Positions 1 through 6,564 of a stretch of DNA of 61,439 bases are shown in pieces. Each line of letters begins with the position of its first letter. Positions within the stretch are counted from its first letter, which is position 1. Under the pieces are notes generated by a model. That model saw nothing but the letters and a program-made list of their open reading frames with translations, made no database searches and had not been told where the DNA came from. Position numbers and translations under genes: made by a program. Origin of the DNA: Propionibacteriaceae bacterium (GTDB taxonomy: Bacteria > Actinomycetota > Actinomycetes > Propionibacteriales > Propionibacteriaceae). Location: assembly GCA_031266665.1 (NCBI GenBank), contig JAISAO010000069.1, forward strand, positions 1 through 61,439. Reading direction: 5' to 3'.

Positions 1-465
1 GCGGCCCGGGTCGCCCACACGGTCTTGGCGGCCCGGCTGGCCGACCTGGACTTCCGCCTGACCAGCCGCCGCTACCTCTTCGGCCCCGCCCTCACGGACT
101 CCGACATCCGGCTGTTCCAAACCCTGTCCAGCTACGAGCGGAACTACCGGCCCGGCCTGGTCGGCGTCTTGGGCGAGCCGGTCGTGCGGCTGGCCGACTT
201 CCCCCAGATGTGGGCCTACGCCCGCGACCTCTTCGCCCAAGGGCTGGCCGACGAGCTGGAGCAGTACTTCCTGGGGCTGCTCCCGGGGCCGGACGGGGAG
301 TACCTGACGTCCAAGGGCTTCGTGCCCGACGGCGCCGCGCTGCCGAGCGGCGCCGAATCCCTGGCCGCCTGGCGGCAGCCGTCCGGCCGTGAGGGCCCGA
401 CCGGATCGCCGTACTACTCCGGCCCGGGCGGCGGCGGCTCCTATGAGAACTGGACCTTCGCCTAG
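1..465 (+). CDS. Glutathionyl/mycothionyl-hydroquinone reductase, C-terminal part
   Basis: The reading frame is open from the first base, so the start lies outside the window; 154 residues are seen. The stretch with RRYLFG, LTDSDIRLFQTL and a later FPQMWAYARDLF matches the all-helical C-terminal domain of Xi-class glutathione transferases (YqjG/EcoECM4 type), which reduce glutathionyl-hydroquinones. In actinomycetes such proteins are thought to work with mycothiol. The catalytic Cys sits in the missing N-terminal thioredoxin-like half, so activity cannot be judged. The last roughly 25 residues are Gly/Ser-rich. No operon partner is visible downstream; a gap of about 390 bp follows. Family call is firm, thiol substrate is inferred. 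Confidence 0.85.
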   Translation, partial: AARVAHTVLAARLADLDFRLTSRRYLFGPALTDSDIRLFQTLSSYERNYRPGLVGVLGEPVVRLADFPQMWAYARDLFAQGLADELEQYFLGLLPGPDGEYLTSKGFVPDGAALPSGAESLAAWRQPSGREGPTGSPYYSGPGGGGSYENWTFA

Positions 466-724
466 ACATAAGCCGTCGGACGGGGGCGGTCGCGGCCTGG
501 CTCGTCTGCAGCCGTTAAGCTTGGCGGGTGAACGATGAAAGCCAGGGGCGCTCTATCGGGGCCTTTTCGCCAAAACGGCCGGAACGGCGGACGTGCGTGT
601 GATCCACTCGGCCAGTGATGGGTGGATGTACCCGGCGGTTCTCAGCAACAACTGGTAGTCGGCGGCCAGGTTGCGGGTGTGTATCGGCTCGTCTTTCTGT
701 GGACTGAGGCGTCAGTGTGAGGTA
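466..724. other. Intergenic stretch, nothing recognised
   Basis: Short open frames exist on both strands but none has a ribosome-binding site, a recognisable domain or actinomycete-like codon bias. I see no tRNA, no mobile element and no clear promoter. The structured leader of the next gene begins immediately after this stretch. Confidence 0.4.
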
Positions 725-825
725 GCATAGCGGTGCAAGCCCCGGGAACCACGGTGTAGCGGCCTCGGCCAGCGAAACCCCCCGGGGCAAAGCTATGTTC
801 GTACTCCAAGGAGTCTGAGCTTTTT
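725..825 (+). promoter_or_regulatory. Candidate structured leader RNA with terminator-like end
   Basis: Two nested perfect helices are visible: CATAGC (726-731) with GCTATG (792-797), and GCCCCGGG (739-746) with CCCGGGGC (781-788). Asymmetric internal loops of 7 and 3 nt separate them, and a 34-nt apical region follows. Downstream a weak ACTC-CAAG-GAGT hairpin (803-814) is followed by five T residues (821-825). This ends 30 bp before the start codon of the S51 peptidase gene. Aptamer-like fold plus terminator resembles riboswitch layout, but the sequence matches no riboswitch class I can recall, and it could instead be the 3' end of the preceding transcript. Confidence 0.35.
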
Positions 826-855
826 AGTTCTCAACCACTGGTTAAAAGGAGCCAC

Positions 856-1464
856 ATGGCGAGGCGGTTGCTGCTGACATCGGCCGGCTTGCAGGGCGAG
901 GTCGTGGCCCAAGCTTTCCTGTCGCTCATCCCCAAGCCGGCCGGCGAGCTGAGGGTGTTGTTCGTTCCGACGGCCTCGCGGACGGAGGGCGAGCTGTTTT
1001 TCGTGCGCAAATCCTTCGACGAGCTATTGGGCGTGGGAGTGCGGCCGGAGAACATCAGCCGGTTCGACGCCGACGATCCGTCGACCCACCTTCGACGCGC
1101 CGATGTCGACTGTGTCTATGTGTGTGGCGGGAACACGTTTTATCTGCTGCACAAACTCAAGCAGGTCGGTTTCTTTACCACGCTCGGCCGCTGGATCGAT
1201 GACGGTTTGTTCTATGTCGGCGTCAGCGCCGGCAGTATAATAACGACGCCCGACATTGGATATATCGGTGACTCGAACGCCAACGATGTGGGGCTGAGGG
1301 ACACCCGTGGTTTGGCGTTGATCCCGTCGTGCGTCGCGGTCCACTTCTCGGCCGAGTCGCAGCCGCTGGTGGACCGGTGGCGGGCCAGCGGCCTTGACGT
1401 GGTGACGCTGGGCGACGACCAAGCCCTGGTCGTCCGTGGCGATCAAATCAGCCGCGTCGGCTAG
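856..1464 (+). CDS. Peptidase S51 (dipeptidase E-like) family protein
   Basis: 202 residues, the usual size for S51 peptidases (PepE, about 230 aa, with a shorter Gram-positive group). The GGNT loop is at residues 91-94. The nucleophile elbow GVSAGS places the catalytic Ser at 124, and a His in AVHFSAE (residue 163) is the likely general base. PepE hydrolyses dipeptides with N-terminal Asp; the substrate here is unknown. The ATG at 856 has the ribosome-binding site AAAAGGAG a few bases upstream. The gene stands alone behind an unusual structured leader and is cytoplasmic, with no signal peptide. Confidence 0.85.
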   Translation: MARRLLLTSAGLQGEVVAQAFLSLIPKPAGELRVLFVPTASRTEGELFFVRKSFDELLGVGVRPENISRFDADDPSTHLRRADVDCVYVCGGNTFYLLHKLKQVGFFTTLGRWIDDGLFYVGVSAGSIITTPDIGYIGDSNANDVGLRDTRGLALIPSCVAVHFSAESQPLVDRWRASGLDVVTLGDDQALVVRGDQISRVG

Positions 1465-1536
1465 GGCGTGTTTCCTGTATGCGGGTCCAGGTGATGCGGG
1501 CGGCGGGGACGGCCTGTGCCATGTCGAGTCCCTTCC

Positions 1537-2583
1537 TCAGAGGGTCATGCCGGGGATGCGGCGGCGGATGGCTTCCATCTCGGCCTCGTCGGAGACGCCC
1601 TGATAGTCGTAGCGGGGCGTGTACGGGGCTTCGAGGGTCCGCAACTCGTCATCGCTGAGGGTGACGTCAAGCGAAGCCACGGCCTCGTCGATCTGCTGGA
1701 TCGACCCGGCGCCAACGAGCGGGGCGGTGACGACCGGCTTGCTCCGCAGCCAGGCCAGCGCGATCTGCGCACGGCTGACGCCGTGCGCCTCGGCCACCTG
1801 CCCGACCGCATCGATGATGGCGCGGTTCGAGGCCTCCTCGGCGGGCGAGTAGAGCAGGTCGGCGTAGGCGCCGTCGGTCTTAGAGCGGCTGGTGGACTTG
1901 GCGTCGTCCCAGGCGCGGGCGAGGCGGCCGCGGGCCAGCGGGCTCCAGATGATGGTGCCGACGCCGTTGTCGAGGGCGAGCGGGATCATCTCGCGCTCTT
2001 CCTCGCGGGCCAGCAGGTTGTAGTGGTCCTGCATCGAGACGAACTTCGCCCAGCCGTTGAGCTCTTGGAGCTTGAGGGCCTTCGCGAACTCCCAGGCGTG
2101 CATCGAGGACGCCCCGAGGTAGCGGACCTTGCCCGCCTTGACGAGGTCGTGAAGCGCTTCGAGCGTCTCGTCCCACGGGGTCGAGTGGTCGTTGCGGTGG
2201 ATCTGGTACAGGTCGATGTAGTCGGCGCCGAGCCGGGTCAGGGAGTGGTCGACCTCGGTCATGATCGTCTTGCGGGAGAGACCGCGGCCGTTGGGGCCGA
2301 GGCGCATCGGGTGGCGCAGCTTGGTGGCGATGACGACTTCGTCGCGGTTGGCGAAGTCGGCAAGGGCGCGGCCGAGGATCTCCTCGCTGGAGCCGTTGGA
2401 GTACATGTTCGCGGTGTCGAAGAAGTTGATCCCGGCCTCCAGCGCGTGCTGGATGAGCGGGCGTGCCTCGTCCTCGCCCTTCGACCACACCGGGTGGCCG
2501 CGATCGGGCTCGCCGTAGGTCATGGCGCCGATCGCGATCGGTGAGACATCCAGTCCCGTCGTGCCGAGTTTCACGTAGTCCAT
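1537..2583 (-). CDS. Aldo/keto reductase
   Basis: 348-residue single-domain (beta/alpha)8 oxidoreductase of the YghZ/voltage-gated K-channel beta-subunit-like branch. The catalytic tetrad is complete: Asp56, Tyr61 (FFDTANMYSNG), Lys88 (IATKLR) and His129 (LYQIHR). It should reduce aldehydes or ketones with NADPH in the cytoplasm; the true substrate is not deducible. It is divergent from the TetR gene next door and the two share an intergenic region with twin palindromes, so it is very probably the target of that regulator and induced by a toxic carbonyl or xenobiotic. Confidence 0.9.
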   Translation of the reverse strand: MDYVKLGTTGLDVSPIAIGAMTYGEPDRGHPVWSKGEDEARPLIQHALEAGINFFDTANMYSNGSSEEILGRALADFANRDEVVIATKLRHPMRLGPNGRGLSRKTIMTEVDHSLTRLGADYIDLYQIHRNDHSTPWDETLEALHDLVKAGKVRYLGASSMHAWEFAKALKLQELNGWAKFVSMQDHYNLLAREEEREMIPLALDNGVGTIIWSPLARGRLARAWDDAKSTSRSKTDGAYADLLYSPAEEASNRAIIDAVGQVAEAHGVSRAQIALAWLRSKPVVTAPLVGAGSIQQIDEAVASLDVTLSDDELRTLEAPYTPRYDYQGVSDEAEMEAIRRRIPGMTL

Positions 2584-2611
2584 CGGGTGCCTCCTGCTAA
2601 AGTCGAACTTG

Positions 2612-2658
2612 CGGAGGATTCTCCGTAATCGTGATCAAAACTACCGGAGGATTCTCCG
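2612..2658. promoter_or_regulatory. Twin palindromic operators between AKR and tetR
   Basis: The 14-mer CGGAGGATTCTCCG occurs twice, at 2612-2625 and 2645-2658. Each copy is a CGGAG...CTCCG inverted repeat. The start-to-start distance of 33 bp is about three helical turns, so dimers on both sites would face the same side of DNA. Position midway between the divergent AKR and TetR genes is typical of TetR-family autoregulation. Confidence 0.8.
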
Positions 2659-2685
2659 CGAATCAACTTGGGAGATCATCGAGCC

Positions 2686-3261
2686 ATGAGCGACGAGACC
2701 CCGGCCACCTACGGCACACAGCGTCAGGCCGCCGCACGCAACCGCGTGGCGATCATCGAGGCAGCCCACGAACTGTTCGCGGGCAACCCGCTCGTGCCGC
2801 TCAGCGAGGTCGCCAAGCGCGCAGGCGTCGGGGCGGGAACGCTCTACCGCCACTTCCCGACCCGAGAAGACCTGATCCTTGCCGCTTACCAACACGACAT
2901 CGACCGGCTGACCGCGACGGCCGACGAGGTGCTGCAACGCCATGCCTCGGCGAAGACGGCGTTCATCGAGTGGTTCGAGGCCCTCGCCGGCTATATCCGC
3001 CTCAAGCACGGACTCGGCGACGCGCTCCACTCCGCGGCGGCGCAGGAGGTCGTCAAGGAGTCCTGGGGACCGGCGGGCGCGGCCGTCGGCAAGCTCGTCG
3101 ACGCCTGTGTCGCCGAGGGGGCGATGGCGCCCGGGCACGATCCCGCCGACGTCATCATGCTCATGAGCTTCCTCTGGCGCGTCCCGAACACCGAGGCCGG
3201 CATCGCCCAGGGGCGACGGCTCATCGCCACCGTCTTCGCCGGGCTGGACGCTCCGGCGTGA
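2686..3261 (+). CDS. TetR-family transcriptional regulator
   Basis: 191 residues from ATG 2686; a TTG at 2668 in the same frame is less likely because a GGAG motif lies between the two. The N-terminal helix-turn-helix reads LSEVAKRAGVGAGTLYRHFPTREDL, split by the usual TetR recognition-helix pattern (GVGAGTLYRHF). The C-terminal ligand domain resembles the SbtR-like group with ALHSAA and a conserved L-W-R stretch. It should repress the divergent aldo/keto reductase and itself through the twin operators upstream. The ligand is unknown. Confidence 0.92.
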   Translation: MSDETPATYGTQRQAAARNRVAIIEAAHELFAGNPLVPLSEVAKRAGVGAGTLYRHFPTREDLILAAYQHDIDRLTATADEVLQRHASAKTAFIEWFEALAGYIRLKHGLGDALHSAAAQEVVKESWGPAGAAVGKLVDACVAEGAMAPGHDPADVIMLMSFLWRVPNTEAGIAQGRRLIATVFAGLDAPA

Positions 3262-3309
3262 GCCCTGGCCCGCGCCGAGCGATGAACCTCGTCAACCTGG
3301 CCTACCCGG

Positions 3310-3472
3310 CTAGATGGTTGATTCCAAGGGCTGGGCGATGGATTCGCGCTCAGACGGCGGGCCGGCCAGGAAGAGGAGGGAGGCGATGTGTGGCATCGCC
3401 GGCCGACGATGACGCCGCCGGCGCGTCGTCTGAGCGTGAGGACGAGCCCATGGCTTGGAATTAACCATCTAG
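3310..3472. repeat. 163-bp imperfect palindromic element (MITE-like)
   Basis: The two ends are long imperfect inverted repeats. The left arm starts CTAGATGGTTGATTCCAAG and the right arm, read in reverse complement, starts CTAGATGGTTAATTCCAAG. The similarity continues inward through TGGGC and CGCTCAGACG(G/A)CG for about 60 bp per arm. The central loop carries its own hairpin GGCGATG-TGTGG-CATCGCC. There is no coding capacity. It could be a miniature inverted-repeat transposable element or a structured RNA gene. No other full copy is in the window. Confidence 0.6.
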
Positions 3473-3756
3473 GGGTGGACGCCACGATCAACCGCGCCCA
3501 CCAGCACGCGACGAGCACCACGCGCCCGGGACAGGACACGGGGGGCGGCGTCGAACCACAAGAGTCTGCCCCTGAGCGAGTGTAAACCGCAGGTCACGGG
3601 ATCGGACGGTCCCGTGGCGGGTTGACCACCGAGATCCATGCCGGCGTCGACGGGCGCAGGCGCCCAGCCCGCCTCCCTCCGCCGCCTTGCCATCGACATC
3701 GCCCGACACCGCTCATCACCCAACTTTTAGATGCGACAGACCACTAGGATGACGTT
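3473..3756. other. Non-coding gap with one hairpin
   Basis: No convincing gene. A hairpin CACGGGA-(8 nt)-TCCCGTG lies at 3595-3616 and could terminate rightward transcription. Open frames on the minus strand lack ribosome-binding sites. AGGA at 3745-3748 belongs to the next small gene. Confidence 0.4.
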
Positions 3757-3885
3757 GTGGACAGTTTGGGTTGGTGGATTCTGATTGTCGCCACGGCACT
3801 GGTCGGGGCCGCCTTGGCGGTGGCCCTGTGGCGGTTGTTGGCCGGGACCAAGGAGACGGGCGATGGCCTTCGAGATTCCCACTGA
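3757..3885 (+). CDS. Small single-pass membrane protein
   Basis: A 42-residue reading frame from GTG 3757 with AGGA eight bases upstream. It holds one strongly hydrophobic helix (WWILIVATALVGAALAVALW) followed by a basic and polar tail, so the C-terminus probably faces the cytoplasm. It overlaps the start of the nitrobindin-like gene by 23 bp, and that gene's ribosome-binding site lies inside it, which suggests translational coupling. I do not recognise a family. The strong hydrophobic pattern and overlap make it likely to be real. Confidence 0.6.
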   Translation: MDSLGWWILIVATALVGAALAVALWRLLAGTKETGDGLRDSH

Positions 3886-4363
3886 CCTGGACCCGGCCCT
3901 GCTGCCGCTGGCCTGGCTGATCGGCCACTGGGAGGGTGGCGGCAAGGGGCGGCTGCCGGGTGGGGAGGACTTCGACTACGCCGCCCGAATCGACTTCACC
4001 CAGGTCGGCCGGCCCTGGCTGCACTACTTCATGCAATTGTTCGAGATCGACGCTGACGGCCAACCGGTCAAGCCGGTGGCGATGGAGGCCGGCTTCTGGC
4101 GGCCCGGGGCCGACGGGCAGTTGGAAGTCGTCGTGGCCCAACCGGAGGGCGTGGCCGAGATCTACTACGGCCACATCGACGGCGCCCGGATCGAGTTGAC
4201 GACCGACGCGGTGGCCCGCACCGCCTCGGCCGACGTGGCCGTGACCGGCAGCCACCGGCTCTACGGCAACGTCAACCAGGATTTATTGTTCACCTGGGAC
4301 CGGGGCACGGCCCAAGCCGAGCTTCAGCCCTACCTCTGGGCCCAACTCGGCCGGCTGGGCTGA
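3863..4363 (+). CDS. Nitrobindin-like / FABP-family beta-barrel protein
   Basis: 166 residues from ATG 3863 with AAGGAGA seven bases upstream. The signature GxWxGxGxG appears as GHWEGGGKG (residues 21-29). The size matches mycobacterial nitrobindins, ten-stranded barrels that bind heme and isomerise peroxynitrite. From memory, the family's axial heme ligand is a His near the C-terminus in a motif like LQPHLSARL; here the equivalent reads LQPYLWAQL with Tyr157, so heme coordination may be altered or lost. It is followed closely by a YgfZ-like gene, a common actinobacterial pairing. Confidence 0.85.
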   Translation: MAFEIPTDLDPALLPLAWLIGHWEGGGKGRLPGGEDFDYAARIDFTQVGRPWLHYFMQLFEIDADGQPVKPVAMEAGFWRPGADGQLEVVVAQPEGVAEIYYGHIDGARIELTTDAVARTASADVAVTGSHRLYGNVNQDLLFTWDRGTAQAELQPYLWAQLGRLG

Positions 4364-4384
4364 GGACAGCGGCGGGGCGGGGTT

Positions 4385-5398
4385 GTGGCTGAGGTGTTGG
4401 TGGCCGAGGGGATCAACGCCGGGCTGGTCTGGCACCTGGGCGACCCCCTGGGCGAGCAACGACTATTGGAACAAGGCCAAGGAATAGTGGTTTGGTCCAA
4501 TCGGGATATTGTGGCCTGGCGCGGTCCGGACCGGCTGCGCCACCTCGCCGCCCTGACTACCCGGGACCTGGCCGACCTGGCCGAGGGGCAATCCGCCACC
4601 GCCTGCCGGCTCGACTCTGAGGGACATATTAGTTTCGATGTGCATCTGGTTGTCGGGGCCGATGCCGTCTGGGGTTGGACCGAGCCCGGCCTAGGGGCGG
4701 AGTTGGAGGCCTGGACGGAGCGGATGAAGCTCCGGTTCGATGTGACCACGACCCACCATCCAGAACTGGCCCTGGTCTGGGAGGCGGGCGGGGCGGCCGG
4801 CGACTGGGACAAGGACGGTTTGGTGATGCGGCGGGGGGAGGACTCGCTGGGCGGGGCCGAGTGGTTCGTGCCCCGGGCGGGACTGGCCGAACGGTTGGCC
4901 GGCCAGACGAGGGCGGGGGTGTGGGCTTATGAGGCCCGCCGAATCGCGGCCGGGATGCCTCGGATCGGCCGCGACAGCGACCAGCGCTCCACCCCGGACG
5001 AGTTGGGAGACCGGTGTCAAATTATGTCCCGTCGTCCCTTCCGAGACCCCGCTGGCGGAACGGCGTTTGACACCACCTTCTCGGAGCTGCCCCCGACCGC
5101 CGTCTCGGCCGATCAAAGTTGTTGCCCGGGGCGGGCGGCGGTGTCCCGGACGCCCCACCCGGTCCGCCCGCCGCGCCGCCTGGTGCGGCTGCACCTCGAC
5201 GGTTCGGCCGAGGCCTTCCTGCCCCCGGGCACACCCCTGGAGCACGACGGGACGGTGGTCGGCCGCCTGGGCACCATGGCTTACCACTGGCAGCTGGGGC
5301 CGATCGGTCTGGCCCTGGTGCGGCGGGACCTCCCCGACGGTGCGACGGTCAGCGCCGCCGGCGTGGCGGCCGCGGTCGAGACGCTGGGCGACTCCTGA
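4385..5398 (+). CDS. ygfZ: YgfZ/GcvT-domain folate-binding protein, diverged and interrupted
   Basis: 337 residues from GTG 4385. YgfZ proteins use folate to help maintain Fe-S enzymes. The N-terminal part and the later RPPRRLVRLHLDGS fit the family. The hallmark KGCYxGQE is degraded: the aligned segment reads QSCCPGRA, keeping the central Cys but losing Lys, Tyr, Gln and Glu. Just before it there are about 25-28 extra residues encoded by a 62-bp inverted-repeat element. The frame stays open, so it is either a diverged functional protein or a young pseudogene that has not yet acquired a stop. Confidence 0.75.
   Translation: MAEVLVAEGINAGLVWHLGDPLGEQRLLEQGQGIVVWSNRDIVAWRGPDRLRHLAALTTRDLADLAEGQSATACRLDSEGHISFDVHLVVGADAVWGWTEPGLGAELEAWTERMKLRFDVTTTHHPELALVWEAGGAAGDWDKDGLVMRRGEDSLGGAEWFVPRAGLAERLAGQTRAGVWAYEARRIAAGMPRIGRDSDQRSTPDELGDRCQIMSRRPFRDPAGGTAFDTTFSELPPTAVSADQSCCPGRAAVSRTPHPVRPPRRLVRLHLDGSAEAFLPPGTPLEHDGTVVGRLGTMAYHWQLGPIGLALVRRDLPDGATVSAAGVAAAVETLGDS
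5013..5074. repeat. 62-bp inverted-repeat element inside ygfZ
   Basis: Ends are perfect 9-bp inverted repeats, GGTGTCAAA (5013-5021) and TTTGACACC (5066-5074). ACC stands on both flanks (5010-5012 and 5075-5077), a possible 3-bp target duplication. The element falls exactly where the protein is longer than its family, just before the degraded signature motif. It encodes no transposase and reads as an in-frame linker. Confidence 0.6.
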
Positions 5399-5472
5399 GC
5401 GCGCGACCGTCTACCCGCCGGACGGGGAGGTGCCGGTGGAACGCCGCCGGGGGTGGACGTCCGGTCAGCCGA

Positions 5473-6216
5473 TCACGGTGGATCAAGCAGCCGCCGGGCC
5501 TGGCGGTCGACGAAATCTAACGTCTCCGCCTCAGTCGTGAAGGGTTCGACCTCGGGGGCGTGACGGGCGGCGTTCGGGCGGGCCTGGCGGGCGGCGGCCA
5601 CGGCCTCTTGGACCAGGGCTTGGAGCTGGTCGCGGGCGCGCGCCCGCAGCAGGGGGCGGGGGACCATCCAGGAGCCGCCGACGGCGGCCACCTGGGGCAG
5701 AGCCAGGTAGGCGGCCAGGTTCTCCAAGGTGACGCCGCCGGTCGGGACGAGGGCCAGGTCGGGGAAGGGGCCGGCCAAGGCCCGAATGGCCGCCACGCCG
5801 CCGCTAGCGGCGGCGGGGAAGAACTTGAGGGCGGTCAGGCCCAACTCCAGGCCGGCCATCACCTCGGTGGCCGTGACCGCGCCGGGCAGGGCCAGGACGC
5901 GGTGCTGGCGGCAGCGTTCCACCACCGCCGCCGACAGGCCGGGGGAGACGATGAAACGGGCCCCGGCGGCGACGGCGGCGTCGACCTGGGCCGGGTTCAA
6001 GACGGTGCCGGCGCCGACCAGCAGGTCGTCCGATCGGGCCAGCTGGGCGATGGCCTCCAGACCGGCGGCGGTGCGCAGCGTCACCTCGGCCAGCGGCAGG
6101 CCGCCGTCGCTCAGCGCCCGGGCCAGGGTGGGGGCGTCGTCGGGGTCGTCCAAGACGATCACCGGGACCACGGCCAGAGCTTTCAAGCGGGCCAGGGTGT
6201 CTTCCGGGGTGGTCAT
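5473..6216 (-). CDS. eda: 2-keto-3-deoxy-6-phosphogluconate (KDPG) aldolase
   Basis: 247 residues, class I aldolase splitting KDPG into pyruvate and glyceraldehyde 3-phosphate. The Schiff-base Lys131 sits in ALKFFPA, with Glu44 and Arg48 in EVTLRT and the GAGTV and PTGGV phosphate loops present. The usual length is about 210; the last 35 residues are an extra tail. It lies downstream of KDG kinase on the same strand and completes the uronate route of this locus. Its first codons are echoed by degenerate copies directly upstream. Confidence 0.93.
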   Translation of the reverse strand: MTTPEDTLARLKALAVVPVIVLDDPDDAPTLARALSDGGLPLAEVTLRTAAGLEAIAQLARSDDLLVGAGTVLNPAQVDAAVAAGARFIVSPGLSAAVVERCRQHRVLALPGAVTATEVMAGLELGLTALKFFPAAASGGVAAIRALAGPFPDLALVPTGGVTLENLAAYLALPQVAAVGGSWMVPRPLLRARARDQLQALVQEAVAAARQARPNAARHAPEVEPFTTEAETLDFVDRQARRLLDPP

Positions 6217-6470
6217 GGTGTTGTCCTCTCGCGGTCGGCGGGGGGTGTGGGTGGCGTTGTCTGGCTACCCCTGGTGGCAGAGGTCGTGGCCAAGGGTGTC
6301 AAGCGGACCAGGGTGTCGTCCGGGCCGGTCATGGGGTCATTCTCTTTCGGTCAGCAGGGGCGTTGTCAAACCGACCCGTGTGGTGGCGAAGGTCGTGGTC
6401 GAGGTTGTCAGGCGGGTCGAGCTGTCGCCCGGGTCGCCTATGACGCCTTGCGACTGGTTCGCGACGACAC
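6165..6470 (-). repeat. Degenerate tandem copies of the eda 5' end
   Basis: The segment around the eda start is followed upstream by two more diverged copies. Their start-codon equivalents lie at 6216 (true ATG), 6332 (ATG) and 6441 (now ATA), a period of 109-116 bp. In minus-strand translation the copies begin MTTPEDTLARL, MTGPDDTLVRL and IGDPGDSSTRL, and the DNA between them is also similar. The copies stop early or lack a start and cannot encode an aldolase. This is an old tandem amplification now serving only as leader. Confidence 0.55.
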
Positions 6471-6501
6471 CACGGGTCCCGTCCACCATGACGTCACCGG
6501 T

Positions 6502-6525
6502 CGTCGTCCCGGACTTGACCCGGGA
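6502..6525 (-). repeat. Interspersed GC palindrome, copy in kinase-aldolase gap
   Basis: On the minus strand the segment reads CCCGGGTCAAGTCCGGGA followed by CGACG. It matches the three copies between the kinase and kduI genes (7716-7870), in opposite orientation. The core CCCGG(A/G)TCnnGTCCGGG can form a short hairpin. Confidence 0.6.
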
Positions 6526-6564
6526 GCCGATCCAGTTCATGAACACGTTTTCAGCCTCATAAAC

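Noticed and set aside
515..790. Minus-strand 91-codon frame in the first intergenic region
   Set aside because: No ribosome-binding site, unrelated to any family I know, and it covers the candidate structured leader.
725..798. Cobalamin or TPP riboswitch
   Set aside because: AAGCCCCGGGAACC only loosely resembles the B12 box and no other conserved blocks are present, and there is no TPP CTGAGA block; I left it as an unclassified structure.
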